DNA from: DASTFP01 sp963744345
GTDB taxonomy: Bacteria; Verrucomicrobiota; Verrucomicrobiia; Chthoniobacterales; Terrimicrobiaceae
Reading direction: 5' to 3'
Assembly (NCBI GenBank): GCA_963744345.1
Contig: CAVUTD010000027.1
Location: 154,180 to 218,179 of the forward strand
DNA length: 64,000 nucleotides
Positions 30,589-39,174 of this stretch are shown here, piece by piece. A program made the position numbers and the translations under genes. How positions within the stretch are numbered: the stretch's first letter is position 1; each line of letters opens with the position of its first letter. The notes under the pieces are model-generated. The model searched no databases. It was given only the letters and a program-made list of their open reading frames with translations, and was not told the origin of the DNA.

Positions 30589-30969
30589 ATGGGATTACCC
30601 TACTGCATGCTGACGCTGAAGAATCCTCGAAATTTACAGAACGGTCCTGTCGACGTAGAGGCTCTTGCCGATACAGGAGCGGTGTATTTGATTATTCCCG
30701 AGCATATTCGGCTCCAGCTCGGCTTGGAGGAAGGCAGCAACAAAGAGATTACGTTAGCGGATGGTTCAAAGAAGATGGTTCCGTACGTGGGTCCAATTGA
30801 GACAAGGTTCAAGAATCGGATAGCCTACGTTGGCGCAGTTGTCATGGGGGACGAGGTTCTTCTTGGTGCGATCCCGATGGAAGATATGGACCTTGTAGTC
30901 CTGCCACAGCAAAGGAGAGTGGACATCAATCCGCTAAATCCGAATTTTGCTGCGGCGAAGGCGAAATAA
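30589..30969 (+). CDS. Retropepsin-like aspartyl protease-family protein
   Basis: A 126-residue protein with the single D-T-G-A motif of clan AA aspartic proteases in EALADTGAVYLIIPEHIRLQ (about residues 22-41). A glycine-rich hydrophobic segment follows (GAVVMGDEVLLGAIPMEDMD). Retropepsin-like proteins act as homodimers, each chain giving one Asp. Bacterial stand-alone members are common but mostly without known substrates. The gene is bracketed by the same class of short dispersed repeats that bounds the GxxExxY gene. It has no functional link to its neighbours, which suggests a mobile or orphan gene. Confidence 0.75.
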   Translation: MGLPYCMLTLKNPRNLQNGPVDVEALADTGAVYLIIPEHIRLQLGLEEGSNKEITLADGSKKMVPYVGPIETRFKNRIAYVGAVVMGDEVLLGAIPMEDMDLVVLPQQRRVDINPLNPNFAAAKAK

Positions 30970-30993
30970 AATGCCTTTGCGGCGGGAGAGAAG

Positions 30994-31020
30994 CCACAGA
31001 TGGGCGCAGATTGACTCAGA
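30994..31020. repeat. CCACAGATGGGCGCAGATT dispersed repeat unit
   Basis: A single copy begins CCACAGATGGGCGCAGAT and differs at one of the first 18 bases from the repeat at 568. It marks the 3' side of the aspartyl-protease-like gene. Confidence 0.65.
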
Positions 31021-31042
31021 ATGGCGACAATGGCAAAAGCTG

Positions 31043-31072
31043 AAGGCCAATGTCCATTCGGACATTGGCCTT
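31043..31072. terminator. Perfect 13-bp hairpin between convergent genes
   Basis: AAGGCCAATGTCC and its exact reverse complement are separated by a 4-base loop (ATTC). The hairpin lies between the 3' ends of two convergent genes (30969 and 31206) and is flanked by TTT on the plus-strand side. It fits a bidirectional transcription terminator, though the T tract is short. Confidence 0.6.
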
Positions 31073-31205
31073 TCCCGCTGCCATCCTCGCGGAAATGTTA
31101 TGCTACACAGCCTCGAGACCCCTCAGAGTGACCCAGATCTGTTCTCCAATCGCCGCACATCGACGAGCTTCAGACAGACTCCGGGTCACCGTTCGGTCGA
31201 TGGGA

Positions 31206-31961
31206 TTAAGCCTTGCGGGCCAAGTATTGCCGAATGCCGCCCAATCCCACGACCGCCATCGCCATCAAACCGAGCGTTGAGCCTGCATCGGGCACTGCCG
31301 GAGGAGGGGGATTTAACGCTTTTATCAAGCCGACGAGTTGTGCCGACGCCCAGGCGTCTTCCTGAACAAAGAATTCATCGACATCGGTAAATCCGCTACC
31401 TGCTGACGAACCGCCTGTTATCGATCCAAACCCCATCTGCAACGTATAGTCTATGCCATCGACGGTAAAAGTCGTGGTAGGAAACAAACTTGTGAGATAT
31501 ACACTGTCTGCATTCTGCATCGGAGTGCCGATATTTGGCGTGTTAACCAAAGTAAAGTCGAAGCCGAAGTTCTGGCTCAGTCCGATTGGGGACGTGAATG
31601 CGAGATTCGCTCGCAGATCTACCGAGTAAGCCTCGGTACCCGCCCAAGCGGTGCCGTTCACGTACCGCAACGTGCCAAGGTTAAAGAATTCGTCCGGCAC
31701 GACGCCGGCGAAATTGGCACCGCCAAAGGCAAGCTCACTCCAAACAGAATAGTATGGGACGCCCCACTTGAAGTCGTTCGTTCCAACTCCGCTCACCGAC
31801 ATGCCCCACGGGCCAGTCGGATTGACAAAAATCCCCGAGGTGTTTCCGCTGAAGGAAATCGCCTTGGCTTGAGGAGCAAAGGCTATGCACGCTGCGATGA
31901 TCGCAAGGCAAATGCTCATCCCGCACGAGAGCCTTAGGTTAGGTTTATTCACTGTTTTCAT
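31206..31961 (-). CDS. Exported protein with VPD-G-type (PEP-CTERM-like) C-terminal sorting signal
   Basis: A 251-residue protein from MKTVNKPNLRLS. This start follows a purine-rich AAAGAGAAAAAT stretch and gives a proper signal peptide (hydrophobic core about residues 12-30, cleavage after PQAKA); longer in-frame starts lack this. The mature part resembles the choice-of-anchor K type: SGVGTNDFKWGVPYYSVWSE and SLFPTTTFTVDGIDYTLQMG. The C-terminus is the sorting tail: VPDAGSTLGLMAMAVVGLGG, then basic residues. Such tails are cut by an exosortase, linking the protein to exopolysaccharide or envelope structures. The canonical verrucomicrobial tail is VPDSG; here Ala replaces Ser. No exosortase is in the window. 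Confidence 0.85.
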   Translation of the reverse strand: MKTVNKPNLRLSCGMSICLAIIAACIAFAPQAKAISFSGNTSGIFVNPTGPWGMSVSGVGTNDFKWGVPYYSVWSELAFGGANFAGVVPDEFFNLGTLRYVNGTAWAGTEAYSVDLRANLAFTSPIGLSQNFGFDFTLVNTPNIGTPMQNADSVYLTSLFPTTTFTVDGIDYTLQMGFGSITGGSSAGSGFTDVDEFFVQEDAWASAQLVGLIKALNPPPPAVPDAGSTLGLMAMAVVGLGGIRQYLARKA

Positions 31962-32298
31962 ATTTTTCTCTTTTTTGATTAAGTCATTGTCTCTAAGCGG
32001 AAGTGTGCTTGTGCAGTGCTGGCTCGCAGCCGGAGTTGGGATGGAATACGAATCACCGGCTTTGAGAATGGTCCCTCTGGGAGCCATTTTCAGTCTTATC
32101 GGCCAAAAGGCCTTCTTGATCTAAACCCCTTTTCTGAAATCACCTTTCTGTGCTTTTCAACGACATTGATACGCGCCATTTCCCGCCAACTTGCAGAAAT
32201 TCTTGGATTTTACTTCGCGCGAGTGCCGTAGAAAACGGCTACCAGGGTATTTGCCGGCGGACAGGATCTCGTCAGTAGCTGCCGGCGGTGGGACGCCG
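31962..32298. other. Intergenic region upstream of the exported protein gene
   Basis: It lies between the start of the sorted exported protein and the end of folE2, both on the minus strand. No gene is seen. The promoter of the exported protein gene must be here, but no clear -35/-10 or sigma-54 site stands out. Confidence 0.4.
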
Positions 32299-33117
32299 CT
32301 ACACCTTGCGCTGTAGTCTGCTTTGGACTCGGCGCCTCCAAATAACTCGTGCAAAGGCGTCGTGAGCGTGGATGCTTTCCTGGTTGACGGCCCGGACATC
32401 GAAAGAAGCGATCCGAGGGTCATCTTGTAACAGCAGGGCAACATTGCGGACGAGATCCTCGACAAATACCGGATTATCGTGAGCCTGCATGGTCACGTGG
32501 CGTTCGTCAGGGCGCTTGAGCAGCGCGTATACCGGAGCTGAGGCCGACTCTTCGGCGATCTCCACGAGCTCTTCAATCCAGATCCAGGCCCAGCCCTGCT
32601 TTGTCATAGCCGGGCACACCTCGATGGTCACATGTCCACGTTGATTGTGCGCGCCATAGTCGCTTATCTCCTTGCTGCAGGGACAGAGCGTTGTCACTGG
32701 CACCTCGACGCGCAGGGAGACATCATCGTCTCCCCCGTTGCAGGATATGGAGAAGGTGCACTGACAGCACACCTTTGCACGGGCTCCGCTTACCGGCGCG
32801 GCCTTGTCGATGAAATGCGGGAAAGAGAGCTGCATCTGCGCGCTCTCGGCATCGAGCCGGCGTTTGAGCTCGTGAAGGATCGCCGGTAAACTGCGCAAGG
32901 TCATCTCGCCTTCATGCTTTGCGAGCACTTCGAGGAACCGGCTCATGTGGGTGCCTTTAAAATGATGCGGCAGGTGCACTGACATGGAAATGTCAGCCAC
33001 GGTGGCCATGGGCTGCCCGCCACGGCTTTTCACCGTAATTGGATACCGAAGGTTGGTAATGCCGACCTGATCAATGGCGATTCCACGGGTGTCCGCGAAG
33101 TTTTGTACGTCTTTCAT
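32299..33117 (-). CDS. folE2: GTP cyclohydrolase I type 2 (FolE2)
   Basis: A 272-residue enzyme that converts GTP to 7,8-dihydroneopterin triphosphate, the entry to folate and to 7-deazaguanines such as queuosine. The family signature is clear: VADISMSVHLPHHFKGTHMS near residue 40, the metal-site Cys segment VPVTTLCPCSKEISDYGAHN near 140-160, and NPVFVEDLVRNVALLL near the end. FolE2 is the metal-flexible alternative to FolE. It lies 21 bp downstream of the queD-like gene, so the two form an operon, which supports a role in pterin or queuosine precursor synthesis. The frame is intact. Confidence 0.95.
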   Translation of the reverse strand: MKDVQNFADTRGIAIDQVGITNLRYPITVKSRGGQPMATVADISMSVHLPHHFKGTHMSRFLEVLAKHEGEMTLRSLPAILHELKRRLDAESAQMQLSFPHFIDKAAPVSGARAKVCCQCTFSISCNGGDDDVSLRVEVPVTTLCPCSKEISDYGAHNQRGHVTIEVCPAMTKQGWAWIWIEELVEIAEESASAPVYALLKRPDERHVTMQAHDNPVFVEDLVRNVALLLQDDPRIASFDVRAVNQESIHAHDAFARVIWRRRVQSRLQRKV

Positions 33118-33138
33118 TTTTGATTGGGACCTGAGCCC

Positions 33139-33609
33139 TCAGCCGATGCAATACTCCGCCCACGACGATGCGGTTTCCCAAACTCTCACCGACACGAGTC
33201 TGACCTCCCGGTCTGAAGAAAGGCCTGGATCTCGATTTAACGAGTAATCGGCCAATCTTTTCACAAAAGCCTCAAAGATGACGCGCGCCATGACCTCGGT
33301 TGTCGGATCCTCATTCTCAAAGGAGATGATCTTCTCCCCATACCGTGAGCGCAGTTCCGCGTAACCCGGATCGGCGGTATTGACGCATATCGCATGGTCG
33401 AATGCTTCAAGATATTCGCCGATAAGCTCCTTCACGACCAAAAAGTCGCACACCATCTCGTTACCATCGAGATGTTCAGCTTGAAGAACGAACTCCACCT
33501 TGCGCGTGTGGCCGTGCGGAAATCTGCATTTGCCGGGATGCTTCGAGAGCATGTGGCCGCTTTCGATATCGATTGTCTTGCAAACGCGATATGGCATTTT
33601 GGTCAACAA
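33139..33609 (-). CDS. queD: 6-carboxy-5,6,7,8-tetrahydropterin synthase / PTPS-family protein (QueD-like)
   Basis: A 156-residue member of the QueD/6-pyruvoyl-tetrahydropterin synthase family. The zinc-binding histidines are in IESGHMLSKHPGKCRFPHGH (His19, His32, His34), and Cys28 is in the catalytic position. The FDHA motif of the family is present in LEAFDHAICVN, and EDPTTEVMARVIFEA follows. In queuosine synthesis it converts dihydroneopterin triphosphate, the product of FolE2, to carboxy-tetrahydropterin. The adjacent folE2 supports this, though queC and queE are absent from the window. The start could also be the Met at residue 5. Confidence 0.88.
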   Translation of the reverse strand: MLTKMPYRVCKTIDIESGHMLSKHPGKCRFPHGHTRKVEFVLQAEHLDGNEMVCDFLVVKELIGEYLEAFDHAICVNTADPGYAELRSRYGEKIISFENEDPTTEVMARVIFEAFVKRLADYSLNRDPGLSSDREVRLVSVRVWETASSWAEYCIG

Positions 33610-33649
33610 ATCGACCTTCCTGACCGAGGCAAGTGCAATTTTTCGTTCG

Positions 33650-34381
33650 ATGATAACCTGGAAGAAAACCAGCCCCGGGGATAATCTTCAGGAAGGGGAA
33701 GTGCACGTGTGGCGCGTGGGGCTGGAAGTATCCGAACCCGCGCTGGCCAGATTGCGGTGCGCACTGTCAGCTGACGAGGTGCTGCGGTCCGAGCGATTCA
33801 GGTTTGCGTGTCTGCAGCGTCGCTTTGTGGCGGGGCGCGGCGCTTTGCGGGCGATCCTCGCAGGCTACCTTGCGATGGAACCAGAGCGAGTGAAGTTTGG
33901 CTATACCGCTCATGGAAAGCCGTTCCTGGTGAACTCCCCAGTTGACATTCAGTTCAATGTCTCACATTGCGGCGATCTCATGGTAGCAGCGTTTTGCAAC
34001 GGATGGGCACTTGGAGTGGACATTGAAAAGGAAGATCGTCAATTCGGGGCGATGGAGATCGCCGAAAGGTTCTTCTGCGATCGCGAAAAGGAAGAGATCG
34101 CCCGGAAGGCGCCGGATGAACGTGCCGCGGCTTTCTTTCAAATATGGACCGCCAAAGAGGCGATTCTCAAAGCCACCTCGCTTGGGCTCGCACTCGAGCT
34201 TTCCGAGGTGGAAATCGGCCTCGCACCCTTGCGTGTCGTTGGACTGGAAAAAGGAGCCCAACTTCATGGCACATCCTGGCAACTTGTCGCTTTTCGCCCC
34301 GGCGAGAGCTATCGCGGCACTTTAGCCGGCGCCGCCCTGCCCTCGCAACTCGATTACCGCGATTTTCTGCTGACTTCGTAG
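33650..34381 (+). CDS. 4'-phosphopantetheinyl transferase (Sfp-type)
   Basis: About 243 residues from MITWKKTSPGDN. The longer upstream frame overlaps queD and was not used. It transfers the phosphopantetheine arm of coenzyme A to a Ser of carrier domains. Visible motifs are VKFGYTAHGKPFL, FNVSHCGDLMVAAF, the Mg-binding GVDIEKEDR and FFQIWTAKEAILKATSLGL. The two-domain length fits the Sfp group, which primes NRPS or polyketide carrier proteins. The NRPS gene at 25380-30314 is the obvious candidate partner, 3.3 kb away. It is divergent from queD with about 40 bp between the starts. The frame is intact. Confidence 0.92.
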   Translation: MITWKKTSPGDNLQEGEVHVWRVGLEVSEPALARLRCALSADEVLRSERFRFACLQRRFVAGRGALRAILAGYLAMEPERVKFGYTAHGKPFLVNSPVDIQFNVSHCGDLMVAAFCNGWALGVDIEKEDRQFGAMEIAERFFCDREKEEIARKAPDERAAAFFQIWTAKEAILKATSLGLALELSEVEIGLAPLRVVGLEKGAQLHGTSWQLVAFRPGESYRGTLAGAALPSQLDYRDFLLTS

Positions 34382-34560
34382 AATGACTACATGACGAAGT
34401 CTATCGGGCGAGTTCCTGTTCAAAGCGTGACACCATGGTCAGGGAACCGGAGTGGCGCCACACCTTGCGGCAGGCGAATTCCAACAGCCAATCACGTCCA
34501 ATTAATTTTACTGACAGCGCAGCAATTTCTGCCTCAGATGAAGGGTTCTGCCACAGAGGT

Positions 34561-35517
34561 ATGATTTCGCTATCAGTTCCCATTTACAACGAAGAGGGCT
34601 CGATCGAGGAGCTTTTCGAGAAAGTGCGTGTCGTCATGAATCAAAGCGGAGACCGGTGGGAGATCATTTTTGTCAATGATGGAAGCGTGGATCGAAGCGA
34701 GGAGATCCTGGACAGGCTGGCGACCGCGCACCGCGAGGTGAAGGTGATTCACTTCCGCCGAAACTTCGGCCAGACGGCGGCGATGATGGCGGGCTTTGAT
34801 TTCGCATCGGGCGATATCATTGTCCCGATGGATGGAGACGGGCAAAATGATCCCGAGGATATCCCGCGAATGCTCGCCAAACTTCGCGAGGGGTATGACG
34901 TCTGTTCAGGTTGGCGGAGGGACAGGCGAGACAATGCCCTCCAGCGCAACATCCCGAGCATTCTGGCTAATAAATTGATTTCTGCCGTCTCAGGCGTTCG
35001 CTTGCACGACTTCGGCTGTTCGCTGAAAGCCTACCGCGCCGAAGTGCTCAAAGGAGTTCGTCTTTATGGCGAGATGCATCGCTTTCTTCCAATTTATGCG
35101 AAGTGGCATGGAGCGAAGATCACGGAGATTCCGGTCAATCATTTCGCGCGGTCATGCGGATCGTCAAAATATGGTCTTGAGCGCGTGCTGAAAGTGGTGA
35201 TGGACCTTGTCACCGTCAAATTCATGGACCGCTTCATGCTCAAGCCAATGTACCTCTTCGGCTTGTGGGGAGTTGCGTTTTTTGCGGCGGCCTTTGGTTT
35301 CAGCGTTTGGACGCTTTACATGCGCACCAAGGGGTATTTCTTTACGGGCACTCCGCTGCCCATGATGGCGGTTTTTTCCTTCATGACCGGCGTCATTTGC
35401 ATTCTCATGGGATTGCTGGCGGAAATGATCACCAGGACCTTTCACGAATCGCAGAACAAATCGATCTATCTCGTTCGCGAAACCCGCAACATAGAAGCGC
35501 TTCCCAAGGCGGCTTAA
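34561..35517 (+). CDS. GT2 glycosyltransferase, polyprenyl-phosphate sugar synthase type
   Basis: About 318 residues from MISLSVPIYNEEGSIEELFE. The GT-A domain has IIFVNDGSVDRSEEIL and the metal-binding DGDGQNDPEDIP. It ends with two membrane segments (about 230-260 and 275-300), as in DPM1/ArnC/GtrB-like enzymes that load a sugar onto undecaprenyl phosphate at the inner face. It overlaps or abuts asnB (1 bp apart) and so heads a three-gene operon. The sugar is unknown. The frame is intact. Confidence 0.88.
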   Translation: MISLSVPIYNEEGSIEELFEKVRVVMNQSGDRWEIIFVNDGSVDRSEEILDRLATAHREVKVIHFRRNFGQTAAMMAGFDFASGDIIVPMDGDGQNDPEDIPRMLAKLREGYDVCSGWRRDRRDNALQRNIPSILANKLISAVSGVRLHDFGCSLKAYRAEVLKGVRLYGEMHRFLPIYAKWHGAKITEIPVNHFARSCGSSKYGLERVLKVVMDLVTVKFMDRFMLKPMYLFGLWGVAFFAAAFGFSVWTLYMRTKGYFFTGTPLPMMAVFSFMTGVICILMGLLAEMITRTFHESQNKSIYLVRETRNIEALPKAA

Positions 35518-35518
35518 G

Positions 35519-37375
35519 ATGTGTGGAATCGCCGGATTCGTCGGCGAGGGGGATCGCGGTGACATTGTCCGCATGACTCGCCGGCTTGCGCACCGCGGCC
35601 CCGATGCAGAGGGGTTTTATAGCGACGACTCTGCTGGTGTGCATCTCGGACATCGACGGCTCTCGATCATTGACCTCGCTGGCGGGGCACAGCCGATGGC
35701 CGAGGCGAATGGAGCTTGCGTGATCGTCTTCAACGGCGAGATCTACAATCATCTGGAGCTGCGCGCGAGCCTGGAGGCGCATGGCTGCCAATTTCACAGT
35801 GATCATTCAGACACTGAGGTGCTGTTACACGGCTACTGTGTTTGGGGAGAGGCCATGGTGCACAGGCTCAATGGCATGTGGGCTTTCGCACTTTGGGATA
35901 GTCGCCGAAAACGCCTCTTTCTTAGTCGAGACCGCTTCGGTAAGAAGCCACTGTTCTGGTTCCAGCGCGGGAATACCTTCGCGTTCGCCTCCGAATTGAC
36001 CGCCTTGCTTGAGCATGAACGCTGCCCCCGCAACGTCTCACACAAGGCTCTGCAGAAATTTTTCGCCTACGCGTTGATTCCCGCGCCGCATTCCCTCATT
36101 GAAGGAGTTTGGAAGTTGCCCGCCGGTCATAACCTGCTTGTGGAGTCAGGAGTGCAACCTGTCATCAAGCGTTACTGGCGCTTTGAAATTGAGCCGGATA
36201 CAAGCCTCCTGGAGCGCCCTCGAGAGGTCGTGGCGGAGGAATTGCTTGACCGGCTCGAACGCGCCGTCAAGAGGCGGTTGATGGCGGATGTGCCGCTCGG
36301 AGTTTTCCTGAGTGGGGGTATCGACTCAACGGCGGTGGCGGCGTTGGCAGCGAAACACGCCGGCGCGGACAGGTTGCGCACATTTAGTATTGGCTTTAAC
36401 GAGCCGTCCTTCGACGAGTCGGCTCAGGCCCGCCACGCCGCAGAATATCTCGGGACCAATCATCAATGCGAACAGCTTGACCTTGATACGGCATGCGTTG
36501 TCTTGCCTGAGATCTTCGCGAAGCTGGACGAGCCTCAGGGCGACAATTCTCTGCTGCCGACGTGGTTGCTAAGTCGCTTCACGCGCCGTCAAGTGACTGT
36601 TGCCTTGGGGGGCGACGGCGGTGACGAATTGTTCGGGGGATACGATACTTTTCGCGGTTTGAAGAAAGCGGAGTGGTACGCGCGGGCGGTTCCCGAGCCT
36701 ATTCACCACGCATTGCATGCCTTGGCGGGGCGGCTACCTGTTTCTCATGCGAACCTAAGCTTTGATTTCAAAATGAAGCGCGGCCTGCGTGGGGTCAATC
36801 ATCAGCAGCCTTATTGGAATCCGGTATGGCTTGGCGCATTGGAACCTCGCGAAATCGAGCAATTTTTCGGATATCCGATCGACGCGGAGGATTTGTATTC
36901 CGAGGCGGTGGAGGCATGGGATTCGTGCCGCCAGCCAAACCTGGTGGATCGCACCCTGCAGTTCTATACCGAACTCTATCTTCAGGACGGGATCCTGGCC
37001 AAGGTCGACCGTGCCAGCATGATGCACGGTCTCGAGGTCCGCAGCCCCTTTCTTGACTTGGAGGTGGCAGATTTCGCGCGCAGGCTGCCCCATAAACTAA
37101 AGATTCGCGGAGGGATTACAAAATATCTGCTCAAGAAAGCGCTCGAGCCGCTGCTTCCGCTCGACATCATTTACCGGAAAAAGAAGGGGTTTGGCACTCC
37201 CGTCGGAGCATGGTTCCGGTCGGGCCGGCTCGTCCCACGCGGCGACGGAAAATTTCTGGAAGAAAGACTCTCCTCTCATCGCTCGAGCGGTTCCGACGAA
37301 CGTCTCTATCTCTGGTGTCAACTATGCTACAGCGAGTGGCTGGCAAAGTTGGGCGCGGATGACGTGACACGTTGA
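35519..37375 (+). CDS. asnB: Asparagine synthase (glutamine-hydrolysing) family protein
   Basis: A 618-residue class II amidotransferase. The nucleophile Cys2 is in MCGIAGFVGEG, followed by RLAHRGPDAEGF and FNGEIYNHLELR of the glutaminase domain. The synthetase domain has the pyrophosphate-binding loop FLSGGIDSTAVAALA (about residue 262) and LGGDGGDELFGGYDTF. In polysaccharide loci these proteins often amidate sugar acids or other carboxylates rather than make asparagine. The position between two glycosyltransferase genes favours such a role. The stop overlaps the next gene (TTGA). Confidence 0.9.
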   Translation: MCGIAGFVGEGDRGDIVRMTRRLAHRGPDAEGFYSDDSAGVHLGHRRLSIIDLAGGAQPMAEANGACVIVFNGEIYNHLELRASLEAHGCQFHSDHSDTEVLLHGYCVWGEAMVHRLNGMWAFALWDSRRKRLFLSRDRFGKKPLFWFQRGNTFAFASELTALLEHERCPRNVSHKALQKFFAYALIPAPHSLIEGVWKLPAGHNLLVESGVQPVIKRYWRFEIEPDTSLLERPREVVAEELLDRLERAVKRRLMADVPLGVFLSGGIDSTAVAALAAKHAGADRLRTFSIGFNEPSFDESAQARHAAEYLGTNHQCEQLDLDTACVVLPEIFAKLDEPQGDNSLLPTWLLSRFTRRQVTVALGGDGGDELFGGYDTFRGLKKAEWYARAVPEPIHHALHALAGRLPVSHANLSFDFKMKRGLRGVNHQQPYWNPVWLGALEPREIEQFFGYPIDAEDLYSEAVEAWDSCRQPNLVDRTLQFYTELYLQDGILAKVDRASMMHGLEVRSPFLDLEVADFARRLPHKLKIRGGITKYLLKKALEPLLPLDIIYRKKKGFGTPVGAWFRSGRLVPRGDGKFLEERLSSHRSSGSDERLYLWCQLCYSEWLAKLGADDVTR

Positions 37376-38526
37376 AGATCCTCGTACTCTGCTACGAATA
37401 TCCTCCCGTCGGCGGGGGAGGAGGGAGAGTCGCGGCGCAGGTGGCAACGTCCCTGGCTCGCCGCGGACATCATGTCCGCGTCATTACCGCGGGGATGCGC
37501 CATCTGCCCCGGCGTGAAGTGCACCAGCACGTCGAGGTTTTGAGACCTCCATCGTTTCGCCGGCGGGAAGATACCTGCACCGTGCCCGAAATGGCTCTTT
37601 ACCTGGCCACCAGTCTCTGGCCCGTGCTGAGAGAAGCCCGAAACTGGCGCCCGGATGTCGTTCACGCGCACTTCGCAGTTCCCACAGGTCCCCTCGCGCT
37701 TGCCGCCAACGTGCTCACAGGAATTCCTTACGTGCTGACGGCGCACCTTGGCGATGTTCCGGGGGGCGTGCCGAAGCAGACAGATCACTTGTTCCGGCGT
37801 CTGGGCCTCTTTGTGACCCCCGTATGGCGTCGTGCCGCAGGGGTGACGGCAGTCAGTCGTTTCGTGGCGAATTTGGCAGAAAAAGCCTACGGGATTAGGC
37901 CGCTTGTCATTCCTAATGGCGTCGAACCAATCGCGCCGCCCCAACGGCACATTCATTCTCCCCCACGCATCATCATGGTGGGACGCTTGAGCATACAGAA
38001 AAACCCACTCCTTGCTGTCGAAGCTCTCGCTCTGATCAAGGAAATGGATTGGACGTTTGATGTAATCGGCGATGGTCCACTTGCGCCGGAATTGCGGGCG
38101 ATCGGAAATCGGTTGGGCATCGGTGAACGCGTCACTCTGCACGGATGGATGTCCAGCGCGCTAGTGGCGCAGGTAATGGCCGAGGCCGATGTTCTCCTGG
38201 TGCCATCGCTGCAAGAAGGCTTGCCCATGGTCGCCATCGAAGCGCTCCAACGGGGCCTTGTCATCGTCGCAAGCCGGATTGAGGGCATGCAAGAAATCGT
38301 CGAGGACGGGAAAAATGGCTTCCTTTGTGAACTCAATCCGGCCGCCTTTGCGCAAAGACTGCGTGAATTGCTGGCGAACGGGGAGATACTGGAACGAATG
38401 CGCCGAGCCTCACTCGAAAAAGCGCGCGATTTCGATCTCGAGAAAACGGTCACTGCTTACGAAAGCGTGCTCCAAGCGAGCGCACTAATTCAGCGTTCGA
38501 AAGCCAAGGGCGCTTCCGGACGCTGA
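37372..38526 (+). CDS. GT4 glycosyltransferase
   Basis: A 384-residue GT-B enzyme starting at TTG inside the asnB stop (TTGA overlap). The N-terminal MKILVLCYEYPPVGGGGGRV is the glycine-rich loop of GT4 enzymes. The acceptor side has DVVHAHFAVPTGPLAL, and the C-terminal nucleotide-sugar site has IIMVGRLSIQKNPLLAVEAL and VPSLQEGLPMVAIEALQRG (the E-x7-E motif). It is intact and the last gene of the GT2-asnB-GT4 operon. Donor and acceptor are unknown. Confidence 0.92.
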   Translation: MKILVLCYEYPPVGGGGGRVAAQVATSLARRGHHVRVITAGMRHLPRREVHQHVEVLRPPSFRRREDTCTVPEMALYLATSLWPVLREARNWRPDVVHAHFAVPTGPLALAANVLTGIPYVLTAHLGDVPGGVPKQTDHLFRRLGLFVTPVWRRAAGVTAVSRFVANLAEKAYGIRPLVIPNGVEPIAPPQRHIHSPPRIIMVGRLSIQKNPLLAVEALALIKEMDWTFDVIGDGPLAPELRAIGNRLGIGERVTLHGWMSSALVAQVMAEADVLLVPSLQEGLPMVAIEALQRGLVIVASRIEGMQEIVEDGKNGFLCELNPAAFAQRLRELLANGEILERMRRASLEKARDFDLEKTVTAYESVLQASALIQRSKAKGASGR

Positions 38527-38590
38527 TGGCAGCCGGCAATCCGCGTATGTTCTCGCCCTTACCGAGATATCCGGTGCGACGCCGCGCGCG

Positions 38591-38851
38591 TTACCTGCCT
38601 CTCGCCCAGTGACCACGAACCCAAACCCAGTAGCGATGCCTTTGACTCCAGCGCCAGTGCCCGGGAATCCAGACCCACCCGCGGTGCGGAGCACGGCCGG
38701 GCGTTTCGATGATTAAAGGCGGCCTGACGTTTCTGTTGGTGTACCTTTGCGCATTAGAGGTGTCGAAGGGCAGCAGACCCGCCGCGAATACGGCTAAAAT
38801 GACAGGAATGCGGAACACCTTCACAGTTCGGGAAAAAGCAAGATGACGCAT
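38591..38851 (-). CDS. Small exported YXWGXW-repeat protein
   Basis: An 86-residue protein with a basic N-terminus and a signal-peptide core (IPVILAVFAAGLLPF), probably cleaved near SNAQ. The mature part has two aromatic repeats, GWVWIPGHWRW and YWVWVRGHWARG, of the YXWGXW type found in many secreted proteins of environmental bacteria. The function is not known. It stands alone on the minus strand between two plus-strand glycan genes. Confidence 0.8.
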   Translation of the reverse strand: MRHLAFSRTVKVFRIPVILAVFAAGLLPFDTSNAQRYTNRNVRPPLIIETPGRAPHRGWVWIPGHWRWSQRHRYWVWVRGHWARGR

Positions 38852-39174
38852 AAGCTTGACTGTTTCGAAATTGAACCAAGAAGTCTGGCCGAAAGTTCCT
38901 GGATTTTTCTCGATGTTTCAAATTCTTCAGACGCATTTCTGCAAAAGAGCTTTGACGCTTCTCGCCCGGCAAAATTAGCTCTATGAGAACGATGCGACGC
39001 TATGGCCCTTCCTTGGACGTTCAAGCCATATTGGAAGAGTTCGCCATATCCTGTGTTCATACGAAGGTGCCACGCAATGTATTTCGCCTACGCAGCGACA
39101 AATCGCGCTCCCCTAAGGTTTGTCTGCGCCGGCGAGGCAAAATAGCAGGACGAAACTCGGGAGGAGCTTTGTAA
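38852..39174. other. Intergenic region with no recognised gene
   Basis: It lies between the divergent YXWGXW gene and the epimerase gene. Short open frames only; promoters of both genes are expected here. Confidence 0.4.

Noticed and set aside
32632..32889. Plus-strand frame of 85 residues
   Set aside because: It lies within folE2 on the opposite strand and has no independent support.
33500..33649. Longer N-terminus for the phosphopantetheinyl transferase
   Set aside because: It overlaps queD on the other strand and adds residues absent from the family; the ATG at 33650 fits better.
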